Shown piece after piece: positions 1-7,652 of a stretch of 20,332 bases of DNA; positions within the stretch are counted from its first letter, which is position 1, and every line of letters begins with the position of its first letter. The notes below the pieces were generated by a model that saw nothing but the letters and a program-made list of their open reading frames with translations, did no database searches and was not told the origin of the DNA. Location of the stretch: NCBI GenBank assembly GCA_902766855.1, contig CACXFE010000041.1, positions 1-20,332 on the forward strand, read 5' to 3'. Made by a program: the position numbers and the translations under genes. The stretch comes from Oscillospiraceae bacterium. GTDB lineage: Bacteria; Bacillota; Clostridia; Oscillospirales; Acutalibacteraceae.

Positions 1-284
1 GAAACCAAGAAATAAATAATGAAATTGGGAATATAAGAGAGAAGAAAACGCAGATATTTCCGCACGCTTAAACGGCTTTTAAATACAAAACAACTGTTAA
101 GGACATAATTGATCGTCAACGAAATGAAATACCCGATATACGCCGCGATGTTATTCTGAATTTTCAAATGTGCAAGCCAGGAGAAGAACGCCGCGTTAAA
201 GGTATTGATAATGCCGATCAGGCAATAGCCGATAAATTTCCGGTTCCAAAATGTTTTTTTCAACTTTTGCAAGAATGCGGACAC
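1..284 (-). CDS. GtrA-like family membrane protein (partial, 3' end outside the window)
   Basis: Reading the minus strand from GTG at 284 gives 94 open codons to the window edge. The protein starts VSAFLQKLKK and is strongly hydrophobic after residue 16. The run FIGYCLIGIINTFNAAFFSWL, followed by AAYIGYFISLTINYVLNSCFVFKS, is the typical GtrA/DPMS_TMD pattern (PF04138): a first helix with G-x-x-N-T, a second helix, then an N-(Y/F)-x-x-N-x-x-x-V-F signature. A third helix follows (LRFLLSYIPNFIIYFLV). Family members are small four-helix membrane proteins linked to moving or using lipid-linked sugars for cell-surface polysaccharides. The start is set by AGGGAGGA about 8 bases upstream of the GTG; an ATG nearby is in another frame that stops after ten codons. 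The gene has its own promoter and is divergent from the T-box operon. Its partner glycosyltransferase, if any, lies outside. Confidence 0.8.
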   Translation of the reverse strand, partial: MSAFLQKLKKTFWNRKFIGYCLIGIINTFNAAFFSWLAHLKIQNNIAAYIGYFISLTINYVLNSCFVFKSRLSVRKYLRFLLSYIPNFIIYFLV

Positions 285-315
285 GGTTTCATCCTCCCTT
301 CTTTGATATTTTACT

Positions 316-344
316 ATTTTATCATGTTTTGCATTGTTTTACAA
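316..344 (-). promoter_or_regulatory. Promoter of the GtrA-like gene
   Basis: On the minus strand, TTGTAA (339-344) and TAAAAT (316-321) are separated by exactly 17 bases and lie about 30 bases upstream of the GTG start and its ribosome binding site. The match to the sigma-A consensus is 4/6 and 5/6. The region is AT-rich, as expected between divergent promoters. Confidence 0.6.
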
Positions 345-362
345 GAAAATAATAAAAAAACC

Positions 363-391
363 TTGACAAACCGAAAAACGAATGATACAAT
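363..391 (+). promoter_or_regulatory. Strong sigma-A promoter of the T-box operon
   Basis: A perfect -35 TTGACA (363-368) and a near-perfect -10 TACAAT (386-391) are 17 bases apart. Transcription should start near 398, giving a leader of about 320 bases before the first gene. No other candidate start exists in 285-716, a stretch otherwise free of genes and filled by the T-box leader. Confidence 0.9.
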
Positions 392-439
392 ACTCTCAAC
401 AATCAAAATGCGTTGATGGAATTAAGTTTATTCAACCTT

Positions 440-675
440 GTTTCAGAGAGCCGGCGGGCGGTGCGAGCCGGTGCGGGAAGGATAGATCGTCTCATTCCGG
501 AGCAGAGCGGCTGAAACACAGTAAGCGGCTACGGCACTGCACCGTTATCAGGGCAGGGGGCTTGTTGGAGTCCTGTGGAGTGACCGTTTTTGAAAGAAAC
601 GGTAATCAGGGTGGTACCGCGAAAGAAGTTTTCGTCCCTGAGATCGTGTTATGCGATCTCAGGGTTTTATTTTTT
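440..675 (+). promoter_or_regulatory. T-box riboswitch leader, likely tRNA-Leu responsive
   Basis: The leader holds the hallmark T-box AGGGTGGTACCGCG (608-621) followed by a rho-independent terminator. A compact Stem I is closed by GTTTCAG (440-446) pairing with CTGAAAC (511-517), with the usual distal GGTGCGAGCC element inside. The best specifier is CTC at 491-493, followed by A and then the conserved CCGGAGC side of the stem. This predicts tRNA-Leu(GAG). An ATC (Ile) triplet at 486-488 is the main alternative and is further from the expected place. No ATG occurs in Stem I, so a methionine T-box is unlikely although metY and metA lie downstream. Uncharged tRNA binding to TGGT (612-615) would stabilise the antiterminator and switch the operon on. 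The T-box call is certain; the amino acid is inference. Confidence 0.9.
636..675 (+). terminator. T-box regulated terminator
   Basis: CCCTGAGATCG (636-646) pairs perfectly with CGATCTCAGGG (654-664) around a 7-base loop, and is followed by TTTTATTTTTT. It competes with the antiterminator formed by the T-box sequence just upstream. Confidence 0.93.
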
Positions 676-716
676 GGAAAACCTGCCAACGAAATCAACA
701 GAAAGGTTTGAATGTT

Positions 717-2102
717 ATGAAACACATCAGAATGGCCGACCGAACGCTTTGCGGTGAAAAAAGCACATTGGGCTTCAAGGAAAAAATCGAGATCGCCCGC
801 CAGTTGGAGCAATTAGGAGTGGATGTGATCGAGTTGCCCGCGGGCAGCAGTGCCAAAACGGATATTTTATTGGTGCGCACCATTGCGGCTTTTGCCAAAA
901 ACAGCATCCTTTCGGTTGCGGTAGGGCTGGATGAGGAAGGCGTTGAAAACGCCGCCGCGGCGCTGAATACCGCCGCACATCCCCGCTTGCGGGTGGAATT
1001 GCCGATGTCTACGGTGGGGATGGAATATGTTTGCCATAAAAAAGCGCCGAAAATGGGAGAGTATGTAACGGCGCTGATCACCGCCGCCAGAGCAAAGTGC
1101 GACGATGTGGAGTTCTGCGCGGTAGACGCCACGAGAGCCGAGGAGGATTTCCTCTTTGATATGATCGCCGCGGCAATCGGCGCGGGCGCCCGCACCATAA
1201 CGGTGTGTGACAGCGCGGCCGAACAAATGCCGGATGAATTTGCCGCCTTTGTAGAACGGATCGCGGCAAAAATCGGGGATCAGCCGGTTGAACTGGCGGT
1301 GGCATGCAGTGATAAAAACGGCATGGCGGCGGCCAATTCGGTGCTGGCGGTCAAGAAAAATGCGGGCATGGTCAAGGCTTCGTTGGAGGGCGAGATCACG
1401 CCGCTTGAAACCTTTGCGGGGATGATCAAGAATTGCGGCAACACCTGCGGCTTTTCCTCCCATATCCGGTATACACAACTTCACCGCATTGCCAAGCAGA
1501 TCCGCTGGATCATGGGCGGCAACCGCGCGGAGCGTTCCGTTTTGGCGGCAGGCGAGGAAGAAAGCGTGATCCGGCTGGACGCGAAGGATGATCTGAACGC
1601 CGTGAATGAGGCGGCGCGGCAGTTGGGATACGATCTTTCCGAAGAGGATTTGGAAAAAGTATACGCGGAGTTTAAGCGTGTAGCGGAAAAAAGAACGGTA
1701 GGCGCCAAAGAACTGGAAGCCGTGATCGCCACCACCGCGTTACAGGTGCCGCCCACCTATGCTTTGGTGAGTTATGTGATCAACAATGGCAATATTATCT
1801 CTGCTTCGGCGCAAATCACCCTGGCGGCGGAAGGGGAAAACCGCAAAGGCATCTCCATCGGGGACGGGCCGATCGACGCGGCGTTTCTTGCTATTGAGCA
1901 GATCATCGGCCGCCATTACGAACTGGATGATTTTCAGATCCAGGCGGTCACCGAGGGGAAAGAGGCGGTCGGTTCCGCGCTTGTGCGCCTGCGCTCACGG
2001 GGAAAACTGTACTCTGGCAACGGGGTTTCCACCGATATTATCGGGGCGAGCATCCGTGCTTATGTGAACGCGGTCAATAAGATCGTGTATGAGGAGGCGT
2101 GA
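717..2102 (+). CDS. LeuA/homocitrate-synthase family protein lacking catalytic metal ligands
   Basis: A 461-aa homologue of 2-isopropylmalate synthase. Residues 1-270 match the HMGL-like aldolase barrel: DRTL near the N-terminus, the DDVEFCAVDATRA segment (129-141, compare VEFSAEDATRS) and DSAAEQMPDEF (165-175). Residues about 345-461 match the leucine-binding regulatory domain (KGISIGDGPIDAAFLAIE, 377-394). The active site is not conserved. The RDGEQ motif is replaced by CGEK (12-15) and the HxHND motif by A196-C-S198-D-K, so the Asp and both His that bind the metal in LeuA are missing. The ATG at 717 is preceded by GAAAGG at 10 bases; longer in-frame versions would start inside the terminator. 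It is the first gene after the T-box and touches the next gene. It may be a leucine-binding pseudoenzyme, or an enzyme of altered chemistry. The family is clear; the function is unknown. Confidence 0.85.
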   Translation: MKHIRMADRTLCGEKSTLGFKEKIEIARQLEQLGVDVIELPAGSSAKTDILLVRTIAAFAKNSILSVAVGLDEEGVENAAAALNTAAHPRLRVELPMSTVGMEYVCHKKAPKMGEYVTALITAARAKCDDVEFCAVDATRAEEDFLFDMIAAAIGAGARTITVCDSAAEQMPDEFAAFVERIAAKIGDQPVELAVACSDKNGMAAANSVLAVKKNAGMVKASLEGEITPLETFAGMIKNCGNTCGFSSHIRYTQLHRIAKQIRWIMGGNRAERSVLAAGEEESVIRLDAKDDLNAVNEAARQLGYDLSEEDLEKVYAEFKRVAEKRTVGAKELEAVIATTALQVPPTYALVSYVINNGNIISASAQITLAAEGENRKGISIGDGPIDAAFLAIEQIIGRHYELDDFQIQAVTEGKEAVGSALVRLRSRGKLYSGNGVSTDIIGASIRAYVNAVNKIVYEEA

Positions 2103-2104
2103 TG

Positions 2105-4615
2105 ATGAAACTTTCTTTTTCAACCAAAGGCTGGCATGATATTCGGTTTGAAAACTTCTGCAAAGTGGCGACCGATCTGAAATTTCAGGGGATCGAACTG
2201 CATAATATCCATAACCGCCTGTTTACCGATAAAGACGGTGCGTTTCATGATTATACAGCGGCCGCCACGGTGCGCAAACTGTATGAAATGAAACTGCAAC
2301 TGCCTTGTATTGACGCGATCTGCGATCCTTCCGAAGAGGCGGAAAAACAAGACTGCCTCCGGGAAATCACCGCCTGTGTGGATATTGCGTATAATCTCGG
2401 GATCCCGAATGTGCGCGTGAAGGCGAAAAACGGCACGGTGGAAGCGGTGAAAGCAGTCATGGATGAACTGCTGCCTTACGCGGAGGAAAAAGGCGTGACG
2501 CTGTTGCTTGAAACTTCCGGTTTGTTCAGCAACACGGCAAAACTGCGGGAAGTGCTGGAAAGTTACGCCAGCGATTACCTTGCCGCTTTGTGGGAGTTGC
2601 ATTCGCCGTATTTCTTTTCGGGTGAAACCCCGCAGGAAACGATCAAGAACCTGGGGGCATATGTCCGGCATGTGCATATCAAAGACGCGGTCAAAAAAGG
2701 CGACGGGGTGGAGTTCTGCCTGATTGGGGAAGGCGAAATGCCGATCGGAAACATGATGGCGGCATTGCGCTCGGTCAATTACGATGGATTCATTTCGCTC
2801 GAATGGGATCCGGCATGGTCGCCGGAACTGGATGATATGGAGATCATTTTTTCTCATTTCGTCAATTTTATCAGCCAGTTCGGGGATACCGCCCGTGCGC
2901 AGTCGGCTTTGTATTACAACCGTGCGCACACCGGGAAATATGTATGGAAACAGGATATTCTGATCGAAGAAACCTTTCCGCAGGTGTTGGATCGCATGGT
3001 GGAAGAATTCCCCGATCAGTATGCCTTTAAGTATACCACCCTGGATTATACAAGAACTTACAGCGAGTTTCGGGACGATGTGGATACCTTTGCCCGGTCG
3101 CTGATCGCGTTGGGCGTAAAAGCGGGCAGCCATGTATCGGTATGGGCGACCAACATCCCGCAATGGTACATTGCCTTTTGGGCGACTACCAAAATCGGCG
3201 CGGTATTGGTGACCGTGAACACCGCGTATAAGATCCATGAAGCGGAATATCTTTTAAAACAATCCGACACTCATACGCTGATCATGGTGGACGGATACCG
3301 TGATTCCAACTACCGTGAAATCATGGCGGAACTGTGCCCCGAACTGGAACAGACCGAACCCGGCGCACCGCTGCACAGCAAACGCCTGCCGTTTTTGCGC
3401 AATATCATCACGGTGGGCTTCCGGCAAAAAGGCTGTATCACTTGGAATGACGCGATTGAGCGCGGAAAAACGGTGCCGGTCAGTGAAGTATACCGCATGG
3501 CGGCGCTGGTGGATAAAGACGATGTATGCAATATGCAGTACACCTCAGGTACCACCGGGTTCCCAAAAGGCGTTATGCTGACCCACTATAATGTGGTGAA
3601 CAACGGCAAGTGCATCGGGGATCGCATGGAGTTATCCACGGCGGATCGCATGATGATCCAGGTGCCGATGTTCCACTGCTTCGGGATGGTGCTTGCCATG
3701 ACCGCGAGTATGACGCATGGCGCCACCCTGCTGCCGCTTCCGTATTTCTCTCCGAAACCGGCGCTGGCCTGCATTCATTCCGAGCATATCACCGCTTTTC
3801 ACGGCGTTCCCACCATGTTTATCGCTATGTTGGAAAACCCGGATTTTCCCAAAACCGATTTCTCTTATATGCGCACCGGCATTATGGCGGGCAGCCCCTG
3901 CCCGGTGGCTGTGATGCAGGATGTCGTGAACAAGATGAATATGAAAGAAATTGTGATCGTGTACGGGCAAACAGAGGCTTCGCCCGGATGCACCATGAGC
4001 ACCGTGACCGATTCGATCGAAACCCGTGTGAACACCGTGGGAAAAGCCCTGCCGGAGATCGAATGCAAAATCATTGATCCCGAAACGGGGGAGGATTGCC
4101 CGGACGAAGTGACCGGCGAATTTGTGGCGCGCGGCTATAATATCATGAAAGGGTATTACAAAATGCCCGAGGCAACCGCAGCCGCCATTGATCAGGATGG
4201 CTGGCTGCACACCGGGGATCTTGCCTGCCGCACGCCCGAGGGATATTATCGCATCACGGGGAGATTGAAAGATATGATCATCCGCGGCGGGGAGAATATC
4301 TACCCGAAAGAGATCGAGGAATTTATTTATACCCATCCGAAAGTGAAAGATGTGCAGGTGATCGGGGTGCCGGATGAACAATACGGCGAAGAGATCATGG
4401 CCTGCGTGATCTTAAAAGACGGCGAAAGCATGACCGTGGAGGAAATGAAAGCCTTCATCAATTCGCATATGGCGCGCCATAAAGTGCCGCGGTATATTGA
4501 TTTTGTTGACAGTTTCCCGATGAATGTTGCGGGCAAAATTCTGAAATATAAAATGCGGGAAGACGCGATCCAAAAACTCGGTCTTCAAAAAGCGGACAGT
4601 GTGGTGACGGCGTAA
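2105..4615 (+). CDS. Fusion: xylose-isomerase-like TIM barrel + AMP-forming acyl-CoA synthetase
   Basis: A protein of 836 aa with two complete modules. Residues 1-260 are a sugar phosphate isomerase/epimerase-type barrel, with likely metal ligands E136 (LLLETSG), H166, H191 (RHVHIKD) and E233 (SLEWDP). Residues about 285-825 are an ANL-superfamily adenylate-forming ligase: YTSGTTGFPKG (479-489), YGQTE (620-624), GWLHTGDLA (699-707), the hinge KDMIIRGGENIYP (722-734) and the catalytic lysine region NVAGKILK (807-814). It most resembles medium/long-chain acyl-CoA synthetases, which activate a carboxylate with ATP and transfer it to CoA. Start: AGGAGG at 2092-2097 is 7 bases from ATG 2105; ATG 2102 or GTG 2099 are possible, all overlapping or abutting the preceding stop at 2100-2102. 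Both halves appear active. The substrate is unknown; the fusion suggests the barrel product is the acid that is activated, or the reverse. Confidence 0.88.
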   Translation: MKLSFSTKGWHDIRFENFCKVATDLKFQGIELHNIHNRLFTDKDGAFHDYTAAATVRKLYEMKLQLPCIDAICDPSEEAEKQDCLREITACVDIAYNLGIPNVRVKAKNGTVEAVKAVMDELLPYAEEKGVTLLLETSGLFSNTAKLREVLESYASDYLAALWELHSPYFFSGETPQETIKNLGAYVRHVHIKDAVKKGDGVEFCLIGEGEMPIGNMMAALRSVNYDGFISLEWDPAWSPELDDMEIIFSHFVNFISQFGDTARAQSALYYNRAHTGKYVWKQDILIEETFPQVLDRMVEEFPDQYAFKYTTLDYTRTYSEFRDDVDTFARSLIALGVKAGSHVSVWATNIPQWYIAFWATTKIGAVLVTVNTAYKIHEAEYLLKQSDTHTLIMVDGYRDSNYREIMAELCPELEQTEPGAPLHSKRLPFLRNIITVGFRQKGCITWNDAIERGKTVPVSEVYRMAALVDKDDVCNMQYTSGTTGFPKGVMLTHYNVVNNGKCIGDRMELSTADRMMIQVPMFHCFGMVLAMTASMTHGATLLPLPYFSPKPALACIHSEHITAFHGVPTMFIAMLENPDFPKTDFSYMRTGIMAGSPCPVAVMQDVVNKMNMKEIVIVYGQTEASPGCTMSTVTDSIETRVNTVGKALPEIECKIIDPETGEDCPDEVTGEFVARGYNIMKGYYKMPEATAAAIDQDGWLHTGDLACRTPEGYYRITGRLKDMIIRGGENIYPKEIEEFIYTHPKVKDVQVIGVPDEQYGEEIMACVILKDGESMTVEEMKAFINSHMARHKVPRYIDFVDSFPMNVAGKILKYKMREDAIQKLGLQKADSVVTA

Positions 4616-5424
4616 TGGTGGACGGAAAGTATTTTGTAACCGACTCGCATTGCCACATTTACCCGGAGAAAATCGCGGAAAAAGCCGTGGGCGGAACCGA
4701 TCGCTTCTACGGTGTGACTTCTCATTGCCGGGGCACGGTGGAGGATCTGCTATCCGAAGGCGAAAAAGCAGGGATCGACCGCTTTATTGTGCAATCGGTC
4801 GCCACTACGCCGAAGCAGGTGAAAAGCATCAACGAATTTATTGCAGGGGAAGTGGCGGCGCATCCCGGCAAACTGGTGGGGCTTGGCACGCTTCACCCGG
4901 ACAGCGAGGATTTGGCGGGCGATGTGGCGCATCTGCGGGAACTGGGGCTGCGCGGTGTGAAACTGCACCCGGATATTCAGGCTTTCAAGATCGATGATTA
5001 CCGTTGCCTCAAAATTTACGAACTGTGCGAAGAAACGGGGCTGCCCATTTTGATGCACACAGGGGATAACCGCTATGATTATTCCAACCCCAATCGCCTG
5101 TTGCCGATTTTGGATATATACAGCGGTCTTACGGTGATCGGCGCGCATTTCGGCGGTTGGTCGATTTGGGAAGAAGCCAGTTTTCAATATGCCGGGCGCA
5201 AGAATTTTTATGTGGATTGTTCTTCTTCTTTCCCGTATTTGAGTGCTGAAACCGCAAAGGAAATCATCCGGCGTTACGGGGCGGATCGGGTGCTGTTCGG
5301 CACCGATTATCCCATGTGGTCACCCCGGGAGGAAATCGAAACATTTTTGTCTTTGGGGCTTGACGAAAGCGAAATAAAATGTATACTTAATAGTAATAGT
5401 TCTCAATTATTTGGTTTGGAGTGA
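4615..5424 (+). CDS. Amidohydrolase-2 family metal-dependent hydrolase/decarboxylase
   Basis: A 269-aa protein of the amidohydrolase-related family (PF04909 type). It has the N-terminal HxH pair (H12, H14 in DSHCHIYPE), a GVKLHPD strand (114-120), H148 (ILMHTGD), H178 (VIGAHFGG) and the terminal aspartate D231 (FGTDYPMW), the usual order of metal-binding and catalytic residues. Members include decarboxylases such as ACMSD and lactone or C-C bond hydrolases, so the reaction cannot be fixed. The ATG shares one base with the TAA stop of the ligase fusion (TAATG), which implies translational coupling and a shared role. No signal peptide is seen, so it is cytoplasmic. The family is certain; the substrate is not. 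Confidence 0.88.
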   Translation: MVDGKYFVTDSHCHIYPEKIAEKAVGGTDRFYGVTSHCRGTVEDLLSEGEKAGIDRFIVQSVATTPKQVKSINEFIAGEVAAHPGKLVGLGTLHPDSEDLAGDVAHLRELGLRGVKLHPDIQAFKIDDYRCLKIYELCEETGLPILMHTGDNRYDYSNPNRLLPILDIYSGLTVIGAHFGGWSIWEEASFQYAGRKNFYVDCSSSFPYLSAETAKEIIRRYGADRVLFGTDYPMWSPREEIETFLSLGLDESEIKCILNSNSSQLFGLE

Positions 5425-5429
5425 TCGTT

Positions 5430-6725
5430 TTGAAGAAATATCGGCAGGATACGGTTTGCGTACAGGGAGGGTACGCCCCCGGCAACGGCGAGCCGCGGCA
5501 GATCCCGATCGTGCAAAGCACAACCTTTAAATATGCCACCAGTGAAGATATGGGCAAACTGTTCGATCTGGAAGCCAGCGGATATTTTTATTCCCGCCTG
5601 CAAAACCCCACTTGTGACACGGTGGCGGCGAAAATCTGCGCATTAGAAGGCGGCACCGCCGCTATGCTGACTTCTTCCGGCCAAGCGGCTTCGTTTTATG
5701 CGATCTTCAATATTGCTTCCTGCGGGGATCATATCGTATCTTCTTCCTCGATTTACGGCGGCACCTATAATCTGTTTGCGGTTACCATGAAGCGCATGGG
5801 GATCGAGTTTACCTTTGTTGCGCCCGATTGCACGAAAGAGGAACTGGACGCCGCTTTCCGCCCGAATACCAAGGCGGTTTTCGGGGAAACGATCGCCAAC
5901 CCGGCGCTGACGGTGCTGGACTTTGAAAAATTTGCTTCGGCGGCGCACGCACACGGGGTTCCGCTGATTGTGGATAATACCTTTGCCACGCCGGTCAACT
6001 GTCGGCCGTTTGAATGGGGCGCGGATATTGTTACACATTCCACGACTAAATATATGGACGGTCATGGTGCGGCGGTAGGCGGCTGTATTGTGGATTCCGG
6101 GAAATTTGACTGGACAAAATATCCCGAAAAATTCCCCGGCCTTTGCACGCCGGATGAAAGTTATCACGGCATCACCTATACCGAGCGATTCGGTCTTGGC
6201 GGGGCGTTTATCACCAAAGCGGTCGCCCAACTGATGCGGGATTTCGGCTCGGTGCAGTCCCCGCAGAGCGCGTTTATTCTGAACCTCGGATTGGAAAGCC
6301 TGCATGTGCGCATCCGGAAACATTGCGAAAACGCGCTGGCGGTGGCGCAAGCCCTTCAAAACGATCCGAGGATCGCCTATGTGGTCTATCCCGGGCTGAA
6401 AGGCGATCCTTATTATGAGGTTGCGAAAAAATATATGCCGAACGGCACCACCGGGGTGGTCAGTTTCGGGTTGAAAGGCGGCAGGCGCGCGGCGGAAGCC
6501 TTTATGAAGCATTTGAAGATCGCCGCGATCGAAACCCATGTGGCGGATGCGCGCACTTGCTGTTTGCATCCTGCCAGTTCCACCCATCGGCAAATGAGCG
6601 AAGAAGAACTGGCGGCGGCGGGCGTTCCGTCTGATTTGGTGCGCTTTTCCTGCGGGCTTGAAAGCGCGGAGGATCTGATCGAAGATATTTTACAGGCACT
6701 CGATCACGCGGAAAGCGAGGCATAA
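5430..6725 (+). CDS. metY: O-acetylhomoserine aminocarboxypropyltransferase (sulfhydrylase)
   Basis: A 431-aa PLP enzyme of the Cys/Met metabolism family (PF01053). It converts O-acetylhomoserine plus sulfide (or methanethiol) into homocysteine (or methionine) in the cytoplasm. The PLP lysine lies in THSTTKYMDGHG (K207). The N-terminal substrate loop TVCVQGGYAPGNGEPRQIPI and the C-terminal FSCGLESAEDLIEDI are typical of MetY, and the length of about 430 residues fits MetY rather than the shorter MetB/MetC. Start: TTG at 5430 is 8 bases after GGAG (5418-5421). A GTG at 5421 in the same frame would put the Shine-Dalgarno inside the gene, so TTG is preferred. It lies 5 bases after the amidohydrolase and 1 base before metA, whose product is its substrate. 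Confidence 0.95.
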   Translation: MKKYRQDTVCVQGGYAPGNGEPRQIPIVQSTTFKYATSEDMGKLFDLEASGYFYSRLQNPTCDTVAAKICALEGGTAAMLTSSGQAASFYAIFNIASCGDHIVSSSSIYGGTYNLFAVTMKRMGIEFTFVAPDCTKEELDAAFRPNTKAVFGETIANPALTVLDFEKFASAAHAHGVPLIVDNTFATPVNCRPFEWGADIVTHSTTKYMDGHGAAVGGCIVDSGKFDWTKYPEKFPGLCTPDESYHGITYTERFGLGGAFITKAVAQLMRDFGSVQSPQSAFILNLGLESLHVRIRKHCENALAVAQALQNDPRIAYVVYPGLKGDPYYEVAKKYMPNGTTGVVSFGLKGGRRAAEAFMKHLKIAAIETHVADARTCCLHPASSTHRQMSEEELAAAGVPSDLVRFSCGLESAEDLIEDILQALDHAESEA

Positions 6726-6726
6726 A

Positions 6727-7644
6727 ATGCCGATCAAAATTCCCAATGATCTGCCGGCGGTGAAAACCCTGCACGATGAGAATATCTTTGTGATGACCGA
6801 AACCCGCGCCGTCACACAGGATATCCGGCCGCTGAAAATCCTGCTGTTGAATCTGATGCCGAAAAAAATCGAAACCGAAACGCAGATTTCCCGATTGCTC
6901 GGCAATTCGCCTTTGCAAGTGGATTTGGAATTTATCCATACCAAAAGCCATCAGTCCAAAAACACTTCGGCAGAGCATTTGTTTACTTTTTATAACACAT
7001 TCGATGAGGTGAGGGATCGCACTTTTGACGGGCTGATCATCACCGGCGCACCGGTGGAACACCTGGAATTTGAAGAAGTGGAATACTGGGAAGAACTCTG
7101 CGAGATCATGGAATGGAGCAAAAGCCATGTGCAAAGCACTTTTCATATCTGTTGGGGTGCGCAGGCGGGGCTTTATTATCATTTCGGAATCGGGAAACAC
7201 CTGTTGCCGAAAAAACTGTTCGGGGTGTTCCCGCATACGGCGGATTATAAACGCTCCATGTTGCTGCGCGGGTTTGACGATGTGTTTATGGTGCCGCATT
7301 CCCGCCACACCACGATCGACCGGGAAGAAGTGGAAAAAGTGCGTGAACTGAAAATACTTGCCAGTTCAAAAGAAGCCGGCATTTACGCGCTTTCCACCGC
7401 AAAAGGCAGGCAAATTTTCATCACCGGCCATTCCGAGTATGACGCCAATACGCTGGCGGACGAGTATTTCCGGGATCTTGGCGAAGGCAAGCCCATTGAT
7501 TTGCCGCAGCATTATTTTACGGATGACGACCCGAAAAAACCGCCGTTGGTGACATGGCGCTCCCACGCCAATCTGCTTTATTCCAACTGGTTGAATTATT
7601 TTGTTTACCAAACAACGCCGTACGATTTGAACAAAATCAAATAA
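6727..7644 (+). CDS. metA: Homoserine O-acetyltransferase (MetA type)
   Basis: A 305-aa MetA/HTS-family enzyme that acylates homoserine to start methionine synthesis. The catalytic cysteine is C142 (FHICWGAQAG), with the histidine in MVPHSRHT and the glutamate in GHSEYD. Residue 111 is Glu (TGAPVEHLEFEEVEYW). In this family Glu at this position goes with acetyl-CoA use, whereas Gly goes with succinyl-CoA, so an acetyltransferase is predicted despite the common succinyltransferase label. That agrees with metY directly upstream, which uses O-acetylhomoserine. The ATG follows the metY stop by one base, with GAGG upstream inside metY. It is the last gene of the operon; a terminator hairpin follows within 10 bases. 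Confidence 0.95.
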   Translation: MPIKIPNDLPAVKTLHDENIFVMTETRAVTQDIRPLKILLLNLMPKKIETETQISRLLGNSPLQVDLEFIHTKSHQSKNTSAEHLFTFYNTFDEVRDRTFDGLIITGAPVEHLEFEEVEYWEELCEIMEWSKSHVQSTFHICWGAQAGLYYHFGIGKHLLPKKLFGVFPHTADYKRSMLLRGFDDVFMVPHSRHTTIDREEVEKVRELKILASSKEAGIYALSTAKGRQIFITGHSEYDANTLADEYFRDLGEGKPIDLPQHYFTDDDPKKPPLVTWRSHANLLYSNWLNYFVYQTTPYDLNKIK

Positions 7645-7652
7645 GACAAAAC

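Noticed and set aside
440..675. T-box as methionine-specific
   Set aside because: No ATG triplet lies in Stem I; CTC fits the specifier position best.
168..711. Open frames at 168-416 and 382-711 on the plus strand
   Set aside because: The first is the shadow of the GtrA-like gene and its promoter; the second lies over the T-box leader. Neither has a ribosome binding site or a protein-like composition.
651..716. Longer N-terminus of the LeuA-like protein from 651
   Set aside because: It would start inside the T-box terminator hairpin; the ATG at 717 has a ribosome binding site and begins where the family similarity begins.
2120..3238. Long minus-strand frame of 372 codons opposite the ligase fusion
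   Set aside because: It is antisense to a gene with complete conserved motifs, and its translation shows no domain and no ribosome binding site.
5643..6593. Long minus-strand frame of 316 codons opposite metY
   Set aside because: Antisense shadow of a confidently identified gene; composition rich in Arg/His/Gly as expected for a shadow frame.
6727..7644. metA as homoserine O-succinyltransferase
   Set aside because: Glu at position 111 and the adjacent metY both point to acetyl rather than succinyl transfer.
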